This document shows, one piece after another, positions 45,166 through 54,415 of a stretch of 64,000 bases of DNA. This stretch comes from Nocardia vermiculata NBRC 100427 (lineage in GTDB: Bacteria; Actinomycetota; Actinomycetes; Mycobacteriales; Mycobacteriaceae). The DNA is taken from the NCBI RefSeq assembly GCF_001613265.1, contig NZ_BDCA01000029.1:1-64000 (forward strand). Reading direction: 5' to 3'. Each line of letters starts with the position of its first letter. The first letter of the stretch is position 1. The position numbers and the translations under genes are program-made. The notes under the pieces are model-generated. The model saw nothing but the letters and a program-made list of their open reading frames with translations. It made no database searches and was not told the origin of the DNA.

Positions 45166-47175
45166 GGGCAGAAACAGTGTGTCGCTCTGTTGCACGCCGA
45201 AGGTGGTGTAGAACTCCGGAAGATTGCGTACGACCTGGTTGCAGCGGAATTCGCCGGGTGAGTGCGGGTCGGTCGCCACCTGCTGAGCCAGGGCCTGCTC
45301 GGTCTGCTTCTCCCGCCAATTGCGGCCCCACGACTGGAACAGTGGCGTGTAATCGGGCGCGTTGTGCCCGGCCTTGCCCTCTTCGATCCGGAATGCGGCC
45401 AGCGAGATCATCAGGCCGCGGATATCGGCGAGGTTCTCGCCGACGGTGAGTTCACCGTTGACGTGCGAACCGGGCGGCAACCCCTGGGGTACCAGCGTGT
45501 TGTATTGGTCGACAACCTGTTTCGTCTTGGCCTCGAAGGCCTTCAGGTCCTCGGGGGTCCACCAGTCCTCGCGGTTGCCCTCGCCGTTGTATTTGGCGCC
45601 CTGATCGTCGAAGCCGTGGCCGATCTCGTGGCCGATGGTGGCGCCGATCGCACCGTAGTTCACCGCGGGCAGCGCGTCCGGATCGAAGAACGGCGGCTGC
45701 AGAATCGCGGCGGGGAAGTTGATGGAGTTGGAGGTGGGCTGGTAGTAGGCGTTGACGGTCTGTGGTGACATCGCCCACTCGGTCTTGTCCACCCGGGTGC
45801 CGAGCTTGTTCACCGCGCGCTCGGCCTCGAAGGCCTCGATCGCGAGCAGGGATTCGACCAGCTTGCCGCGGGTGATCTTCAGTTTCGAATAGTCCACCCA
45901 CTTGTCCGGGTAGCCGATCTTCACCGTGATCTTGTCCAGCTTGGCCAGCGCCGCTTCCCGCGTCTTCGGCGACATCCACTCCGAGTTGCGGAAGTTCTCC
46001 CGGTAGGCGGCGAGCAGATTGTCCACCAGTTGCTCGGCGCTCTTCTTCGCCTTGGGCGGGAAATGTTTCTCCACGTACAGCTTGCCGAGCTGTTCCCCGA
46101 GGTTGGCATCGACCACACCCACGGCCGATTTCCACAGGTCCGGACGTTGTTCGATGCCGACGGTGGCCTTCAGATAGTCGAAGTTGGCGTCGGAGAGTTC
46201 GGTGTTGAGGTACTTGGCGTACTGACGCAGCAGGGCGAGTTTCAGCCATTCGCGCCAGGTGTCGATCGGCACCTCTTTCCACAGTGCTCCGGCGGCGGTG
46301 ACGAACGACGGTTCGCCGACCACCACCTTCGCGAACAGATCCTTGGGGCGGTCGGTCACCCCCTTCAGCCACGGATCCCAATCGAATTCCGGTGCGAGGG
46401 CGGTCATTTCGTCCCACGACATCAGGTTGTAGGTGGCGTCGGCATCGCGGGTGCGCACGTTGTCCCAGAAGGCTGCGGCAATGCGTTTCTCCAGGTCGAG
46501 CGTGCGTTCCCCGGCGCCGTCGGCGAGTTTCGCCCCGGTGGCCAGTGTGTTCAGCAGGGTGCGATAGGCCGCGAGCTGGTCGGCGAACTGCGGATCGTCG
46601 TAGTACTGCTCGCTCATGCCGATCCCGGACTGCCCGACCGTGGCGATGTAGGCGTTCGAGTCCTTGCGGTCGATGCCGATACCGATCCCGATCAGCCCGC
46701 CCAGCGGGAGCGCGCCCATCACCTGCGCCAGATCGGCCTTGGTCGCGGCGCCGTCGATCCGGTCGAACAGCGGCTGCAGGGGAGTGGTGCCCAGTGTCTC
46801 GAGCGTGTCCAGATCCATCCGTGCGTCGAACAGGTCGCGGATCTGCTGGGCCTCGGATCCGTCCTCCGGATCGTGGATGCCGTCGATGACCTCGCGCAGC
46901 TGCCCCTCCACCCGATCCGACACCTCGGCGAAGGTGCCGTAGGAAACCTTGTCCGGCGGCATCTGGTAGGTCCGCAGCCAGGTGCCGTTGATGTGGCGGT
47001 ACAGATCGTCCTGCGGGCGCACGGCCTGATCGACACCGGAGAGATCGGGGCCGGTCAGCGGCTTGGGTTTCGTATCGTCACGGTCGCAGGCGACCAGCGC
47101 GGCGGCGACCGGCACCGCACCGAGCGCGATCAGGAACGAGCGGCGCCCCAGGCGGGCCGGACCGGACGATGTCAC
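45142..47175 (-). CDS. M13-family zinc metallopeptidase (PepO/neprilysin-like), lipoprotein
   Basis: The product has 677 residues. The N-terminus is a twin-arginine-like basic segment (RLGRRSFL), a hydrophobic stretch and a lipobox AALVAC, so it is probably an extracytoplasmic lipoprotein. The catalytic site is HEIGH (near residue 512, in GATIGHEIGHGFDDQGAKYNGEGN) with the downstream Glu in GENLADIRG, both M13 hallmarks. VNAYYQPTSNSINFPAAILQPPFF is the substrate-binding NAYY region. It should cleave oligopeptides outside the membrane. It is divergent from the ribosomal operon. Confidence 0.92.
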   Translation of the reverse strand: MTSSGPARLGRRSFLIALGAVPVAAALVACDRDDTKPKPLTGPDLSGVDQAVRPQDDLYRHINGTWLRTYQMPPDKVSYGTFAEVSDRVEGQLREVIDGIHDPEDGSEAQQIRDLFDARMDLDTLETLGTTPLQPLFDRIDGAATKADLAQVMGALPLGGLIGIGIGIDRKDSNAYIATVGQSGIGMSEQYYDDPQFADQLAAYRTLLNTLATGAKLADGAGERTLDLEKRIAAAFWDNVRTRDADATYNLMSWDEMTALAPEFDWDPWLKGVTDRPKDLFAKVVVGEPSFVTAAGALWKEVPIDTWREWLKLALLRQYAKYLNTELSDANFDYLKATVGIEQRPDLWKSAVGVVDANLGEQLGKLYVEKHFPPKAKKSAEQLVDNLLAAYRENFRNSEWMSPKTREAALAKLDKITVKIGYPDKWVDYSKLKITRGKLVESLLAIEAFEAERAVNKLGTRVDKTEWAMSPQTVNAYYQPTSNSINFPAAILQPPFFDPDALPAVNYGAIGATIGHEIGHGFDDQGAKYNGEGNREDWWTPEDLKAFEAKTKQVVDQYNTLVPQGLPPGSHVNGELTVGENLADIRGLMISLAAFRIEEGKAGHNAPDYTPLFQSWGRNWREKQTEQALAQQVATDPHSPGEFRCNQVVRNLPEFYTTFGVQQSDTLFLPEDQRVTL

Positions 47176-47524
47176 AAAAGTTCCTCTCCCCGACGGCAGG
47201 TAGTCTGCGGACAGAGGCTAACCGAACGGGCTGAGCTGCGCCTGAATCGTCGCCGCCTCCGGAGTGGGAAGCATTCCATCGACGCCCGGATTTGGGCGCT
47301 ACCTGCGGCTTGGCTACACTTGTCGGGTTGCCTGCGGGTGTTGTACCCGCACTTCGGCCGCGAACCCACAGTGGTTGATTCTCTCGAATCATGCATAACC
47401 GCTGGCAGGCGCTGCCCCGCGGAGCTCGCGGAGCGGGCCGTCAAGGTCCGTCGAAGGGCAGCTGACCATGCCCGTCGGGTCGGTAATCCGGCGTGCATTA
47501 CGTCCAGGTCTAGGAGGAGCTGAA
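47176..47524 (+). other. Intergenic region upstream of rplN, no evident gene
   Basis: This 349-bp region separates the divergent peptidase and ribosomal operon. It contains a promoter candidate at 47292-47320 that would give a leader of about 200 bases before rplN. I see no clear protein-binding RNA motif in the leader. Confidence 0.55.
47292..47320 (+). promoter_or_regulatory. Candidate promoter of the rplN operon
   Basis: TTGGGC at 47292-47297 and TACACT at 47315-47320 are spaced by 17 bp, a good housekeeping-sigma arrangement. Confidence 0.45.
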
Positions 47525-47893
47525 GTGATTCAGCAGGAGTCGCGACTGCGCGTCGCCGACAACACGGGTGCCAAGGAGATCCTCTGCATCCGCGTGCTCG
47601 GCGGGTCGTCGCGTCGCTATGCCGGTATCGGCGACGTCATCGTCGCCACCGTCAAGGACGCCATCCCCGGCGGCAACGTCAAGAAGGGTGATGTCGTCAA
47701 GGCGGTCGTCGTGCGCACCGCCAAGGAGCGTCGTCGTCCGGATGGTTCGTACATCAAGTTCGATGAGAACGCCGCGGTGCTGATCAAGGCGGACAACGAT
47801 CCGCGTGGCACCCGCATCTTCGGCCCCGTCGGCCGTGAGCTGCGTGACAAGCGTTTCATGAAGATCGTTTCGCTGGCCCCGGAGGTGCTCTGA
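47525..47893 (+). CDS. rplN: 50S ribosomal protein L14
   Basis: The product has 122 residues, the usual L14 length, beginning [19 protein letters not shown] and containing [17 protein letters not shown]. The start is GTG at 47525 behind AGGAGGAG. L14 sits at the subunit interface and contacts 16S rRNA and L19. It heads a four-gene part of the spc operon. Confidence 0.98.
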   Translation: MIQQESRLRVADNTGAKEILCIRVLGGSSRRYAGIGDVIVATVKDAIPGGNVKKGDVVKAVVVRTAKERRRPDGSYIKFDENAAVLIKADNDPRGTRIFGPVGRELRDKRFMKIVSLAPEVL

Positions 47894-47894
47894 C

Positions 47895-48209
47895 ATGAAG
47901 GTGCACAAGGGCGACACCGTGATCGTCGTCTCGGGTAAGGACAAGGGCGCCAAGGGCAAGGTCATCCAGGCCTACCCGGCAACCGACAAGATCCTGGTCG
48001 AGGGCGTGAACCGGATCAAGAAGCACATCGCGAACTCCGCGAATCAGCGCGGCGCCAGCTCCGGCGGCATCGTGACCCAGGAGGCGCCCATCCACGTGTC
48101 CAACGTGATGGTTGTCGACTCCGACGGCAAGCCGACCCGCGTTGGTTACCGCACCGACGAGAACGGCAAGCGGGTGCGCATCTCCCGTCGCAACGGGAAG
48201 GACATCTGA
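47895..48209 (+). CDS. rplX: 50S ribosomal protein L24
   Basis: The product has 104 residues with the KOW motif at the N-terminus ([22 protein letters not shown]). L24 initiates 50S assembly by binding 23S rRNA. One base separates it from rplN. Confidence 0.98.
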   Translation: MKVHKGDTVIVVSGKDKGAKGKVIQAYPATDKILVEGVNRIKKHIANSANQRGASSGGIVTQEAPIHVSNVMVVDSDGKPTRVGYRTDENGKRVRISRRNGKDI

Positions 48210-48211
48210 GC

Positions 48212-48775
48212 ATGACCACCGCAGAAAACATTCAGCCTCGGCTCAAGCTGCGCTACCGCGCGGAAATCAAGGACGCGCTGAACAGCGAGTTCAACTACGC
48301 CAACGTGATGCAGATCCCGGGCGTGGTGAAGGTCGTCGTCAACATGGGTGTCGGTGACGCTGCCCGCGACGCCAAGCTGATCAACGGCGCCGTCAACGAC
48401 CTGGCCCTGATCACCGGTCAGAAGCCGGAGATCCGCAAGGCCCGCAAGTCCATCGCGCAGTTCAAGCTGCGTGAGGGTATGCCGATCGGTGCGCGCGTCA
48501 CCCTGCGTGGCGACCGCATGTGGGAGTTCCTGGACCGCCTGGTCTCCATCGCGCTGCCCCGTATCCGCGACTTCCGCGGCCTGTCGCCGAAGCAGTTCGA
48601 CGGCAACGGCAACTACACGTTCGGCCTGAGCGAGCAGTCGATGTTCCACGAGATCGATGTGGACTCCATCGACCGCCCGCGCGGTATGGACATCACGGTC
48701 GTCACCACCGCGACCAACGATGAGGAGGGCCGCGCCCTGCTCAAGCACCTCGGCTTCCCGTTCAAGGAGAACTGA
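48212..48775 (+). CDS. rplE: 50S ribosomal protein L5
   Basis: The product has 187 residues, with [18 protein letters not shown] and [12 protein letters not shown] typical of L5. It binds 5S rRNA and forms the central protuberance bridge. Two bases after rplX. Confidence 0.98.
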   Translation: MTTAENIQPRLKLRYRAEIKDALNSEFNYANVMQIPGVVKVVVNMGVGDAARDAKLINGAVNDLALITGQKPEIRKARKSIAQFKLREGMPIGARVTLRGDRMWEFLDRLVSIALPRIRDFRGLSPKQFDGNGNYTFGLSEQSMFHEIDVDSIDRPRGMDITVVTTATNDEEGRALLKHLGFPFKEN

Positions 48776-48779
48776 GCAC

Positions 48780-48965
48780 ATGGCTAAGAAAGCTCTCGTC
48801 AACAAGGCCGCCGCGAAGCCGAAGTTCGCTGTTCGTGGCTACACCCGCTGCCAGCGTTGCGGTCGTCCGCGCGCGGTCTACCGCAAGTTCGGCCTGTGCC
48901 GCGTCTGCGTCCGTGAAATGGCGCACCGCGGCGAGCTGCCGGGCGTGCACAAGAGCTCCTGGTGA
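48780..48965 (+). CDS. rpsN: 30S ribosomal protein S14, zinc-binding (type Z)
   Basis: The product has 61 residues, the short zinc form, with CQRC and CRVC supplying four Cys ligands. It is essential for 30S head assembly. In most actinobacteria rpsH follows at once; here the unit ends at a strong terminator. Confidence 0.97.
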   Translation: MAKKALVNKAAAKPKFAVRGYTRCQRCGRPRAVYRKFGLCRVCVREMAHRGELPGVHKSSW

Positions 48966-49529
48966 GCTCGCGCTACTGAGGTAGCGCACGCGCTGAGCGC
49001 AACAATCGAATCGAGGAAGGGTACGGACTCTGCTGAGTCCGTACCCTTTCTTGCGTTGCGGGAGGCTATCCGAGGCCGCGAGCTCCCGCCGAACTGCCGT
49101 ACCCGCCGGGCTCCGGCGCACGGCGGAGGCAATCCCCCATACGTCGCGCTGACCGATTGCCGGTGGCTTCGCATCGGGACTGCAGTCGAAGTCGGTGTCC
49201 GCTCCGGCCAGCGCGCCGGCGCAGCCTGTGACAGCTTCCGGAAAGCGGGAGCGCATGCGTGTTCCAGGGCCGATTCGTCTCCCGGCGGCGCATCGGATGC
49301 GACACGGCGTGGCCGTTCCTGTGCTGAATCATTCAGAATGACGGTTCCAAATCGAGTGTGACGCCAGGTGTCGACACGCCTCGTACAGCTCCGTCACCTG
49401 TGCATTTGCCGCGAATGATCTTGTGTCCCAGTGGAGTTGCCCGGGATTCTCTCCGTTCGTCCTGCGCGCTCGTCGACTGATGTGTAGCGTCTGCGTTTCA
49501 GATAGCCCGAACTCGACGAGCGGTGGCGT
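48966..49529 (+). other. Intergenic region after rpsN, no evident gene
   Basis: A 564-bp gap. The terminator at 49019-49052 closes the ribosomal unit. Small open frames here show no coding features. The promoter of the roadblock operon should lie in the right half. Confidence 0.6.
49019..49052 (+). terminator. Strong rho-independent terminator after rpsN
   Basis: GGGTACGGACTC (49019-49030) and GAGTCCGTACCC (49035-49046) form a perfect 12-bp stem with a 4-base loop, followed by TTTCTT. Confidence 0.92.
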
Positions 49530-49922
49530 GTGATCAGTATTGACGAGTGCCTGAAGCGGGTCATGGAGATTCCCGGGGCACGCGGAGTGACACTGGTGGA
49601 CAGCGCAAGTGGTCTGGCCATCGCCGCGGCCGGGAGGCACGACCCGATCGACGAGCACGAAGATGCTGCTGCCACAACGGATGTGGTGCGGTCTGTGCTC
49701 GGCTGTTCGGCACTTGCCACCGACCACGGCGACGACGACATCACCGAGATCATCGTTTGCGGTACTCGCGGCTATCACCTGCTGAACCTGATCAACGGTG
49801 ACTTCGACGGCAGGCTGTTCGTGCACGTGCTCTTCGAAGAGGAAACCGGAAACCTGGCGATGGCGAGATTCCAGCTGCGGGGCATTCTGTCCGAATTGGC
49901 CGAGGGCGGCCATGGGCATTGA
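49530..49922 (+). CDS. Roadblock/LC7-like domain protein 1
   Basis: The product has 130 residues. MISIDECLKRVMEIPGARGVTLVDSASGLAIAAAG is the typical roadblock opening (helix, then strand with a self-recognition loop), and a second strand-helix half ends the domain. Such proteins dimerise and usually act as partners or activators of small Ras-like GTPases. The start is GTG at 49530. It overlaps the next gene by 11 bp. Confidence 0.7.
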   Translation: MISIDECLKRVMEIPGARGVTLVDSASGLAIAAAGRHDPIDEHEDAAATTDVVRSVLGCSALATDHGDDDITEIIVCGTRGYHLLNLINGDFDGRLFVHVLFEEETGNLAMARFQLRGILSELAEGGHGH

Positions 49923-50760
49923 GCTGGCGATGGAACTGAGACGTCTGGAGGAACAGGGAAGTACGGGGGTGCTGCACGCGGGGGACGGTTCGTTTCATCT
50001 GACCAGGGGGGAAATAGTTTCCGCCGATTGCCGGCGCACCACCGGACTGGACCGCCTCGTCGTAGAGGCCGGCGTCGCCACCGCGGAGGATTGGCAGCGG
50101 GCCGGGGCGGGTGATCCCGGGCGAGTACTGGAACAGCCCAGACTGGAAACCCTTGCGCTGCTGTCGGTTTTCGATGCCGCCTACTTTCTGCTCGCGTCCT
50201 CGGAGGTTCCCGAATTCGAGCCCGCACCCGAACACTGGCTGGCGCCGGTCTGTCACATCACGCCGCGGCTACTGGTCAACGAGTGTGCGCGGCGCGGCGA
50301 TCCGGAGTCGGGCCCGTGGCCGGCCGAACTGGTCGACCGGGTGCCGGTAGCACCGGTCCGACGGGTGCGGCGGCGGCGAATCGCACTGACCGGAGGGCAG
50401 CTCGAGGTGCTGGCGGCCGCCGATGGTCGGCTCAGCGTGGCAGGTATCGCCGCCGAGCTCGGCCGCACCACCTACGGCTGCCTGGTGGCAGTGCGGGAAC
50501 TGACCCGCGCGGGACTCGTGCAATCGCCGCTCGCACCGTCCGGTCCGCAGGCGCGACCGATGACTGCCGCGCCGAGACATGCTGCTGCACAACGAATACC
50601 GTCCGACACGAGTGCGGCGGTAGTGCCGACGGCACCGCCGCTGGTGCGGCGGAGGAAGCCGCAGCAGTTGCCGCCGATCGCGCCGGAGGAGCGCTGGGAG
50701 GCGACCGTCGACCGCGAGGTGCTCTACCGCCTGCGGGCGGCATTGAAGGAACTCGAGTGA
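49912..50760 (+). CDS. PATAN (DUF4388)-like protein with C-terminal winged helix
   Basis: The product has 282 residues. Residues about 5-75 (LEEQGSTGVLHAGDGSFHLTRGEIVSADC and onward) resemble the PATAN/DUF4388 domain of bacterial signalling proteins. Residues about 155-205 look like a winged helix (LTGGQLEVLAAADGRLSVAGIAAELGRTTYGCLVAVRELTRAGLV). A Pro/Ala-rich linker leads to a short charged helix at the end. It lies inside the roadblock operon and overlaps both neighbours, so it is probably part of the same signalling complex. The target is unknown. Confidence 0.65.
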   Translation: MGIELAMELRRLEEQGSTGVLHAGDGSFHLTRGEIVSADCRRTTGLDRLVVEAGVATAEDWQRAGAGDPGRVLEQPRLETLALLSVFDAAYFLLASSEVPEFEPAPEHWLAPVCHITPRLLVNECARRGDPESGPWPAELVDRVPVAPVRRVRRRRIALTGGQLEVLAAADGRLSVAGIAAELGRTTYGCLVAVRELTRAGLVQSPLAPSGPQARPMTAAPRHAAAQRIPSDTSAAVVPTAPPLVRRRKPQQLPPIAPEERWEATVDREVLYRLRAALKELE

Positions 50761-51233
50761 CCGCGCGGAAGAAGCTGCTCGGCGACCTGATGGGAAGGTT
50801 CTCGAAGGTGTCCGAACCCGAACCGAATGATGCGGTGCTCGCCGAGTTGACGCTGCTGCGCGAGCGTGTCCCCGGATTGACCGGGACGCTGGTGGCCTCC
50901 AGTGACGGTCTGCTGATCGCACACGATCTGCCGTCCGAAATCGAGCCGACCGGCATGGCGGCGCTGTCCGCATCGCAGCTGGCGCTGTCTCATCGGCTCG
51001 CGAGTACCGCACTCGGCGGCGGCTTCCACGAGGTGGTGGTTCGCGGCACGGGCGGTCACGTCGTGGTCTACGCGGCCGACTGGAGTTCGCTGACCGTATT
51101 GGCCGGACCGGAGGTGAATGTCGGCCGGTTGCACCTGGAGTCGCGGCCGGCGGCCCGCGCGATCGCCGACCACCTCGGCATCTTGACCGGAAAACACAGC
51201 AAAGACCGGACGAACACCAATGGAAAGGAATAG
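50757..51233 (+). CDS. Roadblock/LC7 domain protein 2
   Basis: The product has 158 residues. After about 40 residues, VPGLTGTLVASSDGLLIAHDLPSEIEPTGMAALSASQLALSHRLASTAL is a clear MglB-type roadblock sequence, continued by VVVYAADWSSLTVLAGPEVNVGRLHLESRPAARAIADHL. The start is GTG at 50757 in a 4-bp overlap with the PATAN-like gene. It is the copy with the best roadblock match in the operon. Confidence 0.82.
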   Translation: MTARKKLLGDLMGRFSKVSEPEPNDAVLAELTLLRERVPGLTGTLVASSDGLLIAHDLPSEIEPTGMAALSASQLALSHRLASTALGGGFHEVVVRGTGGHVVVYAADWSSLTVLAGPEVNVGRLHLESRPAARAIADHLGILTGKHSKDRTNTNGKE

Positions 51234-51236
51234 CAC

Positions 51237-51608
51237 GTGTCGAATCTCGATCTGGCTTTGAAGGAAATGATGGCGATCGACGGCGCGCTCGGCGCCTCCG
51301 TCGTCGACTACAACAGCGGTATGTCGCTCGGCATGCTTGGTAGCTCGAAAGCGCTGGACCTGCAGGTCGCGGGCGCCGGCAATACCGAGGTGGTGCGCGC
51401 GAAGCTGCGTACCATCGAACAGCTCGGCCTCAACGAGGACATCGAAGACGTCCTGATCACCCTGTCCAGCCAGTACCACATCATCCGCCCCATGACCGGG
51501 CGTACCTCCAAAGGCCTGTTCCTCTACCTCGCCCTGGACCGCGGCCGCGCCAATCTGGCCCTGGCTCGGCACCGGCTCAAGAGCATCGAAGCCGACCTCG
51601 AGGTGTGA
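51237..51608 (+). CDS. Roadblock/LC7-like domain protein 3
   Basis: The product has 122 residues: LALKEMMAIDGALGASVVDYNSGMSLGMLG gives the first roadblock half and FLYLALDRGRANLALARHRLKSIEADL the last helix. GTG start at 51237 with AAAGGAA upstream. Last gene of the four-gene operon, convergent with 51633-52019. Confidence 0.75.
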   Translation: MSNLDLALKEMMAIDGALGASVVDYNSGMSLGMLGSSKALDLQVAGAGNTEVVRAKLRTIEQLGLNEDIEDVLITLSSQYHIIRPMTGRTSKGLFLYLALDRGRANLALARHRLKSIEADLEV

Positions 51609-51632
51609 ACGCGCTGCACGCGGCGCGCGAAT

Positions 51633-52019
51633 TCAGAAGGTTTCGACGGTGATCTGCTCCGCAGCGGATATGCCGAGCACTTCCCGCAGTGCGGACACGA
51701 TAGTGAAAGTTATCTGCTCCCAACCTATTTCACCAGCCGCCATTTCTCGAAGGTAATTCGGTTCCGCTTCGGCGAATCCGAGTTCGGTGAGGGCTGCGAT
51801 CTTCTCGTTCCGTTGGGGGTGCGCCGGAGCCTGCTGACGGCGCTTCCACCAGGATGTGGTGGGACGCGCGATGGCGGGGTGGGCGACCTCCACCCGGACG
51901 GCATCGTGGAATCCGAGCCATTGCACGAACCCCTCGTCGGTCGAAAGTACGGCGGTCCCCTCGTTTTCCCCTGAGGTGGCGGCCAGAGCGGTTTTCACCA
52001 ACTGCGTCACATCATCCAT
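51633..52019 (-). CDS. Hypothetical 128-residue protein
   Basis: The product looks like an alpha/beta protein (FVQWLGFHDAVRVEVAHP, then WEQITFTIVSALREVLGI) of the kind annotated as TY-Chap or T3SS-chaperone-like in actinobacteria, but I cannot assign it firmly. GAGGAGGAA precedes the ATG. It is convergent with the roadblock operon. Confidence 0.6.
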   Translation of the reverse strand: MDDVTQLVKTALAATSGENEGTAVLSTDEGFVQWLGFHDAVRVEVAHPAIARPTTSWWKRRQQAPAHPQRNEKIAALTELGFAEAEPNYLREMAAGEIGWEQITFTIVSALREVLGISAAEQITVETF

Positions 52020-52149
52020 ATTTCCTCCTCCGCTGCCACCGTAGGCCGGTAGAGGCTGTGGCAGGTGCGAGTTCGTGGATCCGGCCGATCGAGGAGGGCG
52101 AGACTACGGAATCGGACGCCGGGGTGGGAATCGGACACCGGGGTGGTAT

Positions 52150-52854
52150 CTACGGTGCTCTCCGTCGTGTGCGTCGGCGGATGCAGGCCTCCGCGACGAG
52201 CAGGTTCGCGGTCAGCGATAACCATGCGCCCGCGCTGGCCATATCGTGAATCATTGCCGTGAGGTCGCCTTCGTACACCCGCGAGTCCTCCAGCGAGAAG
52301 ACGATGAGCGCCAACGGGCCGCCCCACAGGCGAGAGGTCGACAGTGACAAGGTCACCGCGAAGTTACGGATCATCCACGCACGATGGTCTGCAAACCGAC
52401 GCTCACGCGCCGCCCGGAGTCCCGCGATGCCGGTCGCGAGCCAGATTCCGGTGGTCACGAGCAGTGCGGCCTGGTTCGAAACGCCCTGCTCGGCCCACAG
52501 TGTCACCGGGATCGCGAGGACTGCCGCGGGAAATACGCCGAGGAAGAAGTATGCGCGGCCGGTCCAGCGATGCAGGCGGGGCCGGTGGGCGCGCAGTCGC
52601 GGCCACAGTTGGAGGAGTCCGGTAACGGTTGCGATCGCGCCGAATCCGATATGTGCGACCAGAAGCCCGTACCGCACCTGGTCACCGTGCATATCGGCCC
52701 GGCTGGTGGCGATGTCGGGTGGCACGTATGCCCACAGCATGTAGACGAGCAGCGCGAGTGTGCCCGTAGCCAGGGCGAGCAGCCACCACGGTCGTCGTGG
52801 TGCGGGGGGTAGGGCTGAGCGGGGGGTGGGATCGAGTCGGGCGTCCACGGACAT
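52150..52854 (-). CDS. DUF2306-family membrane protein
   Basis: The product has 234 residues and about six or seven transmembrane segments. LLVAHIGFGAIATVTGLLQLWPRLR and HRPRLHRWTGRAYFFLGVFPA are typical of DUF2306, as is a later RFADHRAWMIRNFAVTLS. The His residues could bind haem or a metal; the function is unknown. AAGGAG precedes the ATG. It is divergent from a TetR regulator with a palindrome between them. Confidence 0.75.
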   Translation of the reverse strand: MSVDARLDPTPRSALPPAPRRPWWLLALATGTLALLVYMLWAYVPPDIATSRADMHGDQVRYGLLVAHIGFGAIATVTGLLQLWPRLRAHRPRLHRWTGRAYFFLGVFPAAVLAIPVTLWAEQGVSNQAALLVTTGIWLATGIAGLRAARERRFADHRAWMIRNFAVTLSLSTSRLWGGPLALIVFSLEDSRVYEGDLTAMIHDMASAGAWLSLTANLLVAEACIRRRTRRRAP

Positions 52855-52882
52855 CGGCGCTCCTTCGCTTCATTTACTATCC

Positions 52883-52899
52883 GGTAGATAGTATCTACC
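52883..52899. promoter_or_regulatory. Operator palindrome between DUF2306 and TetR genes
   Basis: GGTAGATAGTATCTACC is a perfect 17-bp palindrome (8-bp arms around one base), in an AT-rich patch with further partial TAGTATC/GATACTA elements. It is the likely binding site of the divergent TetR repressor. Confidence 0.7.
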
Positions 52900-52967
52900 A
52901 GATACTAAATGTCGAGGCTACGATTCGGCGGCGAGGAAATGGTGGACGGCTGACGGGAGGCACCACG

Positions 52968-53714
52968 ATGGCCGGTACGAACGAGCCCGCCGGGTTGTGG
53001 CGGCTCTGGCGGCTGCCGGTTGAATCGCGACTGGGACGCCCGGCCGATCTCGACATCGACCGGGTCGTCGCCGCGGCGCTTGTCCTCGCCGACCGTGACG
53101 GGCTGGCCGGTGTGACTCTGCCGAAAGTCGCGGAATCGCTGGGCGTGACGAAGATGGCCCTCTACCGGTACGTCGGTTCCAAGGACGAGCTCTACATACT
53201 GCTTGCGGACGCGGCGATGGCACCGGTACCGCAGCCGTGGTCCGGAATGGATTGGCGAGCCGCCCTGCGGGCATGGGCATATGCCAACCGCGAGGTCTTC
53301 CGGCGCCATCCATGGTTGGCGCACCTGCCCACCCCCGGACCCCCGTCCGGGCCCAATGGGATCGGGTGGATGGATCTGGCTCTGCAGGCCTTGCGTGAGA
53401 CCACACTCGACTGGCCTTCGAAGGTCGGGGTGGTGGCGCTCGTCGGCGGGTGGGTGCGTGAGAGTGCGATCCTCGAACAAGACCTCGCTGACGGCCGACG
53501 GGGCCGGCAGCAGAGTGAGGTGGAGCGGGACTACGGACGCGCACTTGCTGAACTGGTGGCGCCGGAGCGGTTTCCGGAGGCTGCCCGGCTGTTCGCCTCC
53601 TCGGCTTTCGAACCGGACCCGGCGGCCGATGTCGATGCAGACTTCACCTTCGGCCTCGATACCCTCCTCGACGGAATTGCCGTTCGCATCGAGCGATCGA
53701 ACGGGAACCATTGA
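52968..53714 (+). CDS. TetR-family transcriptional regulator (TetR_C-type)
   Basis: The product has 248 residues. LDIDRVVAAALVLADRDGLAGVTLPKVAESLGVTKMALYRYVGSKDELYILLAD is the TetR helix-turn-helix, and the C-terminal part resembles the tetracycline-repressor-type ligand domain. ATG at 52968 follows GGGAGG at seven bases; an upstream in-frame ATG at 52797 would overlap the operator. It probably represses itself and the DUF2306 gene. Confidence 0.85.
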   Translation: MAGTNEPAGLWRLWRLPVESRLGRPADLDIDRVVAAALVLADRDGLAGVTLPKVAESLGVTKMALYRYVGSKDELYILLADAAMAPVPQPWSGMDWRAALRAWAYANREVFRRHPWLAHLPTPGPPSGPNGIGWMDLALQALRETTLDWPSKVGVVALVGGWVRESAILEQDLADGRRGRQQSEVERDYGRALAELVAPERFPEAARLFASSAFEPDPAADVDADFTFGLDTLLDGIAVRIERSNGNH

Positions 53715-53873
53715 GATGGTTGTTCGTCACCCCGGCGGGGTAATACATGTTGTCCGGTGCTTACGGACACTCGTCCAGTTGTCGTCCGAGACGCCGGCTG
53801 AGGCGCAGGCCGTGGCGCCGGGCTGAACGACGTCGGGTGATACCGGCGAGCTCGAGCGAGGGAGTCGGCCGCG

Positions 53874-54266
53874 ATGACTGCGGAATCACGCCACGTACCA
53901 ACAGTTTCGGTGGATTTCGCAGACCTGGCCGAGCTGATCCGTGCCGTGCACTCCGTGGTGATCGATATGCCACGTCGTCTGCGGCGCCGCCACGACAACG
54001 TGATCGATATCGTCGCCGCCATCGTCGAAGAGGTGCACCCGGCCATTGTCCGGGACCGTCATGGCCTGCTCCGGACCCCCGCCGCGGCGTTCTCGGTGAC
54101 GCAGCGCGATCAGATCGTCGATGTGGCGGTCGATCACGGTCACGTCACCGCCTACGCGACCTTCTTCCCGCAGTCCGCGGGCACCGCAGCCCATTGGGCG
54201 GCGTGGCTCGCCGAACACACCCGCGATGCGCTCGCAGAGCGCCACATCACTGTCCTGCTGTCCTGA
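53874..54266 (+). CDS. Hypothetical 130-residue protein
   Basis: The product begins MTAESRHVPTVSVDFADLAELIRAVHSVV and has a mixed alpha/beta look with two central helices and a short hydrophobic C-terminus. No family is recognised. GAGGGAG lies upstream of the ATG. It stands alone between a TetR gene and a minus-strand acetyltransferase. Confidence 0.5.
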   Translation: MTAESRHVPTVSVDFADLAELIRAVHSVVIDMPRRLRRRHDNVIDIVAAIVEEVHPAIVRDRHGLLRTPAAAFSVTQRDQIVDVAVDHGHVTAYATFFPQSAGTAAHWAAWLAEHTRDALAERHITVLLS

Positions 54267-54415
54267 GCCGCCGTCGGGCGAGCGTGCGGACATATCTCAC
54301 TGGGCTCGATCCGTTCGGTGGCTAGGTCGTGTGCACCCGGAGCCGGGACCGCCCGGTCTCACTCGCATATCCGCGAGCGAGACCGGGCGACCGGTGTGGT
54401 GCAGCTACGGCTGGA

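Noticed and set aside
49056-49361. 101-codon frame between rpsN and the roadblock operon
   Set aside because: No ribosome-binding site, Arg-rich composition and no motif; it looks like chance in GC-rich intergenic DNA.
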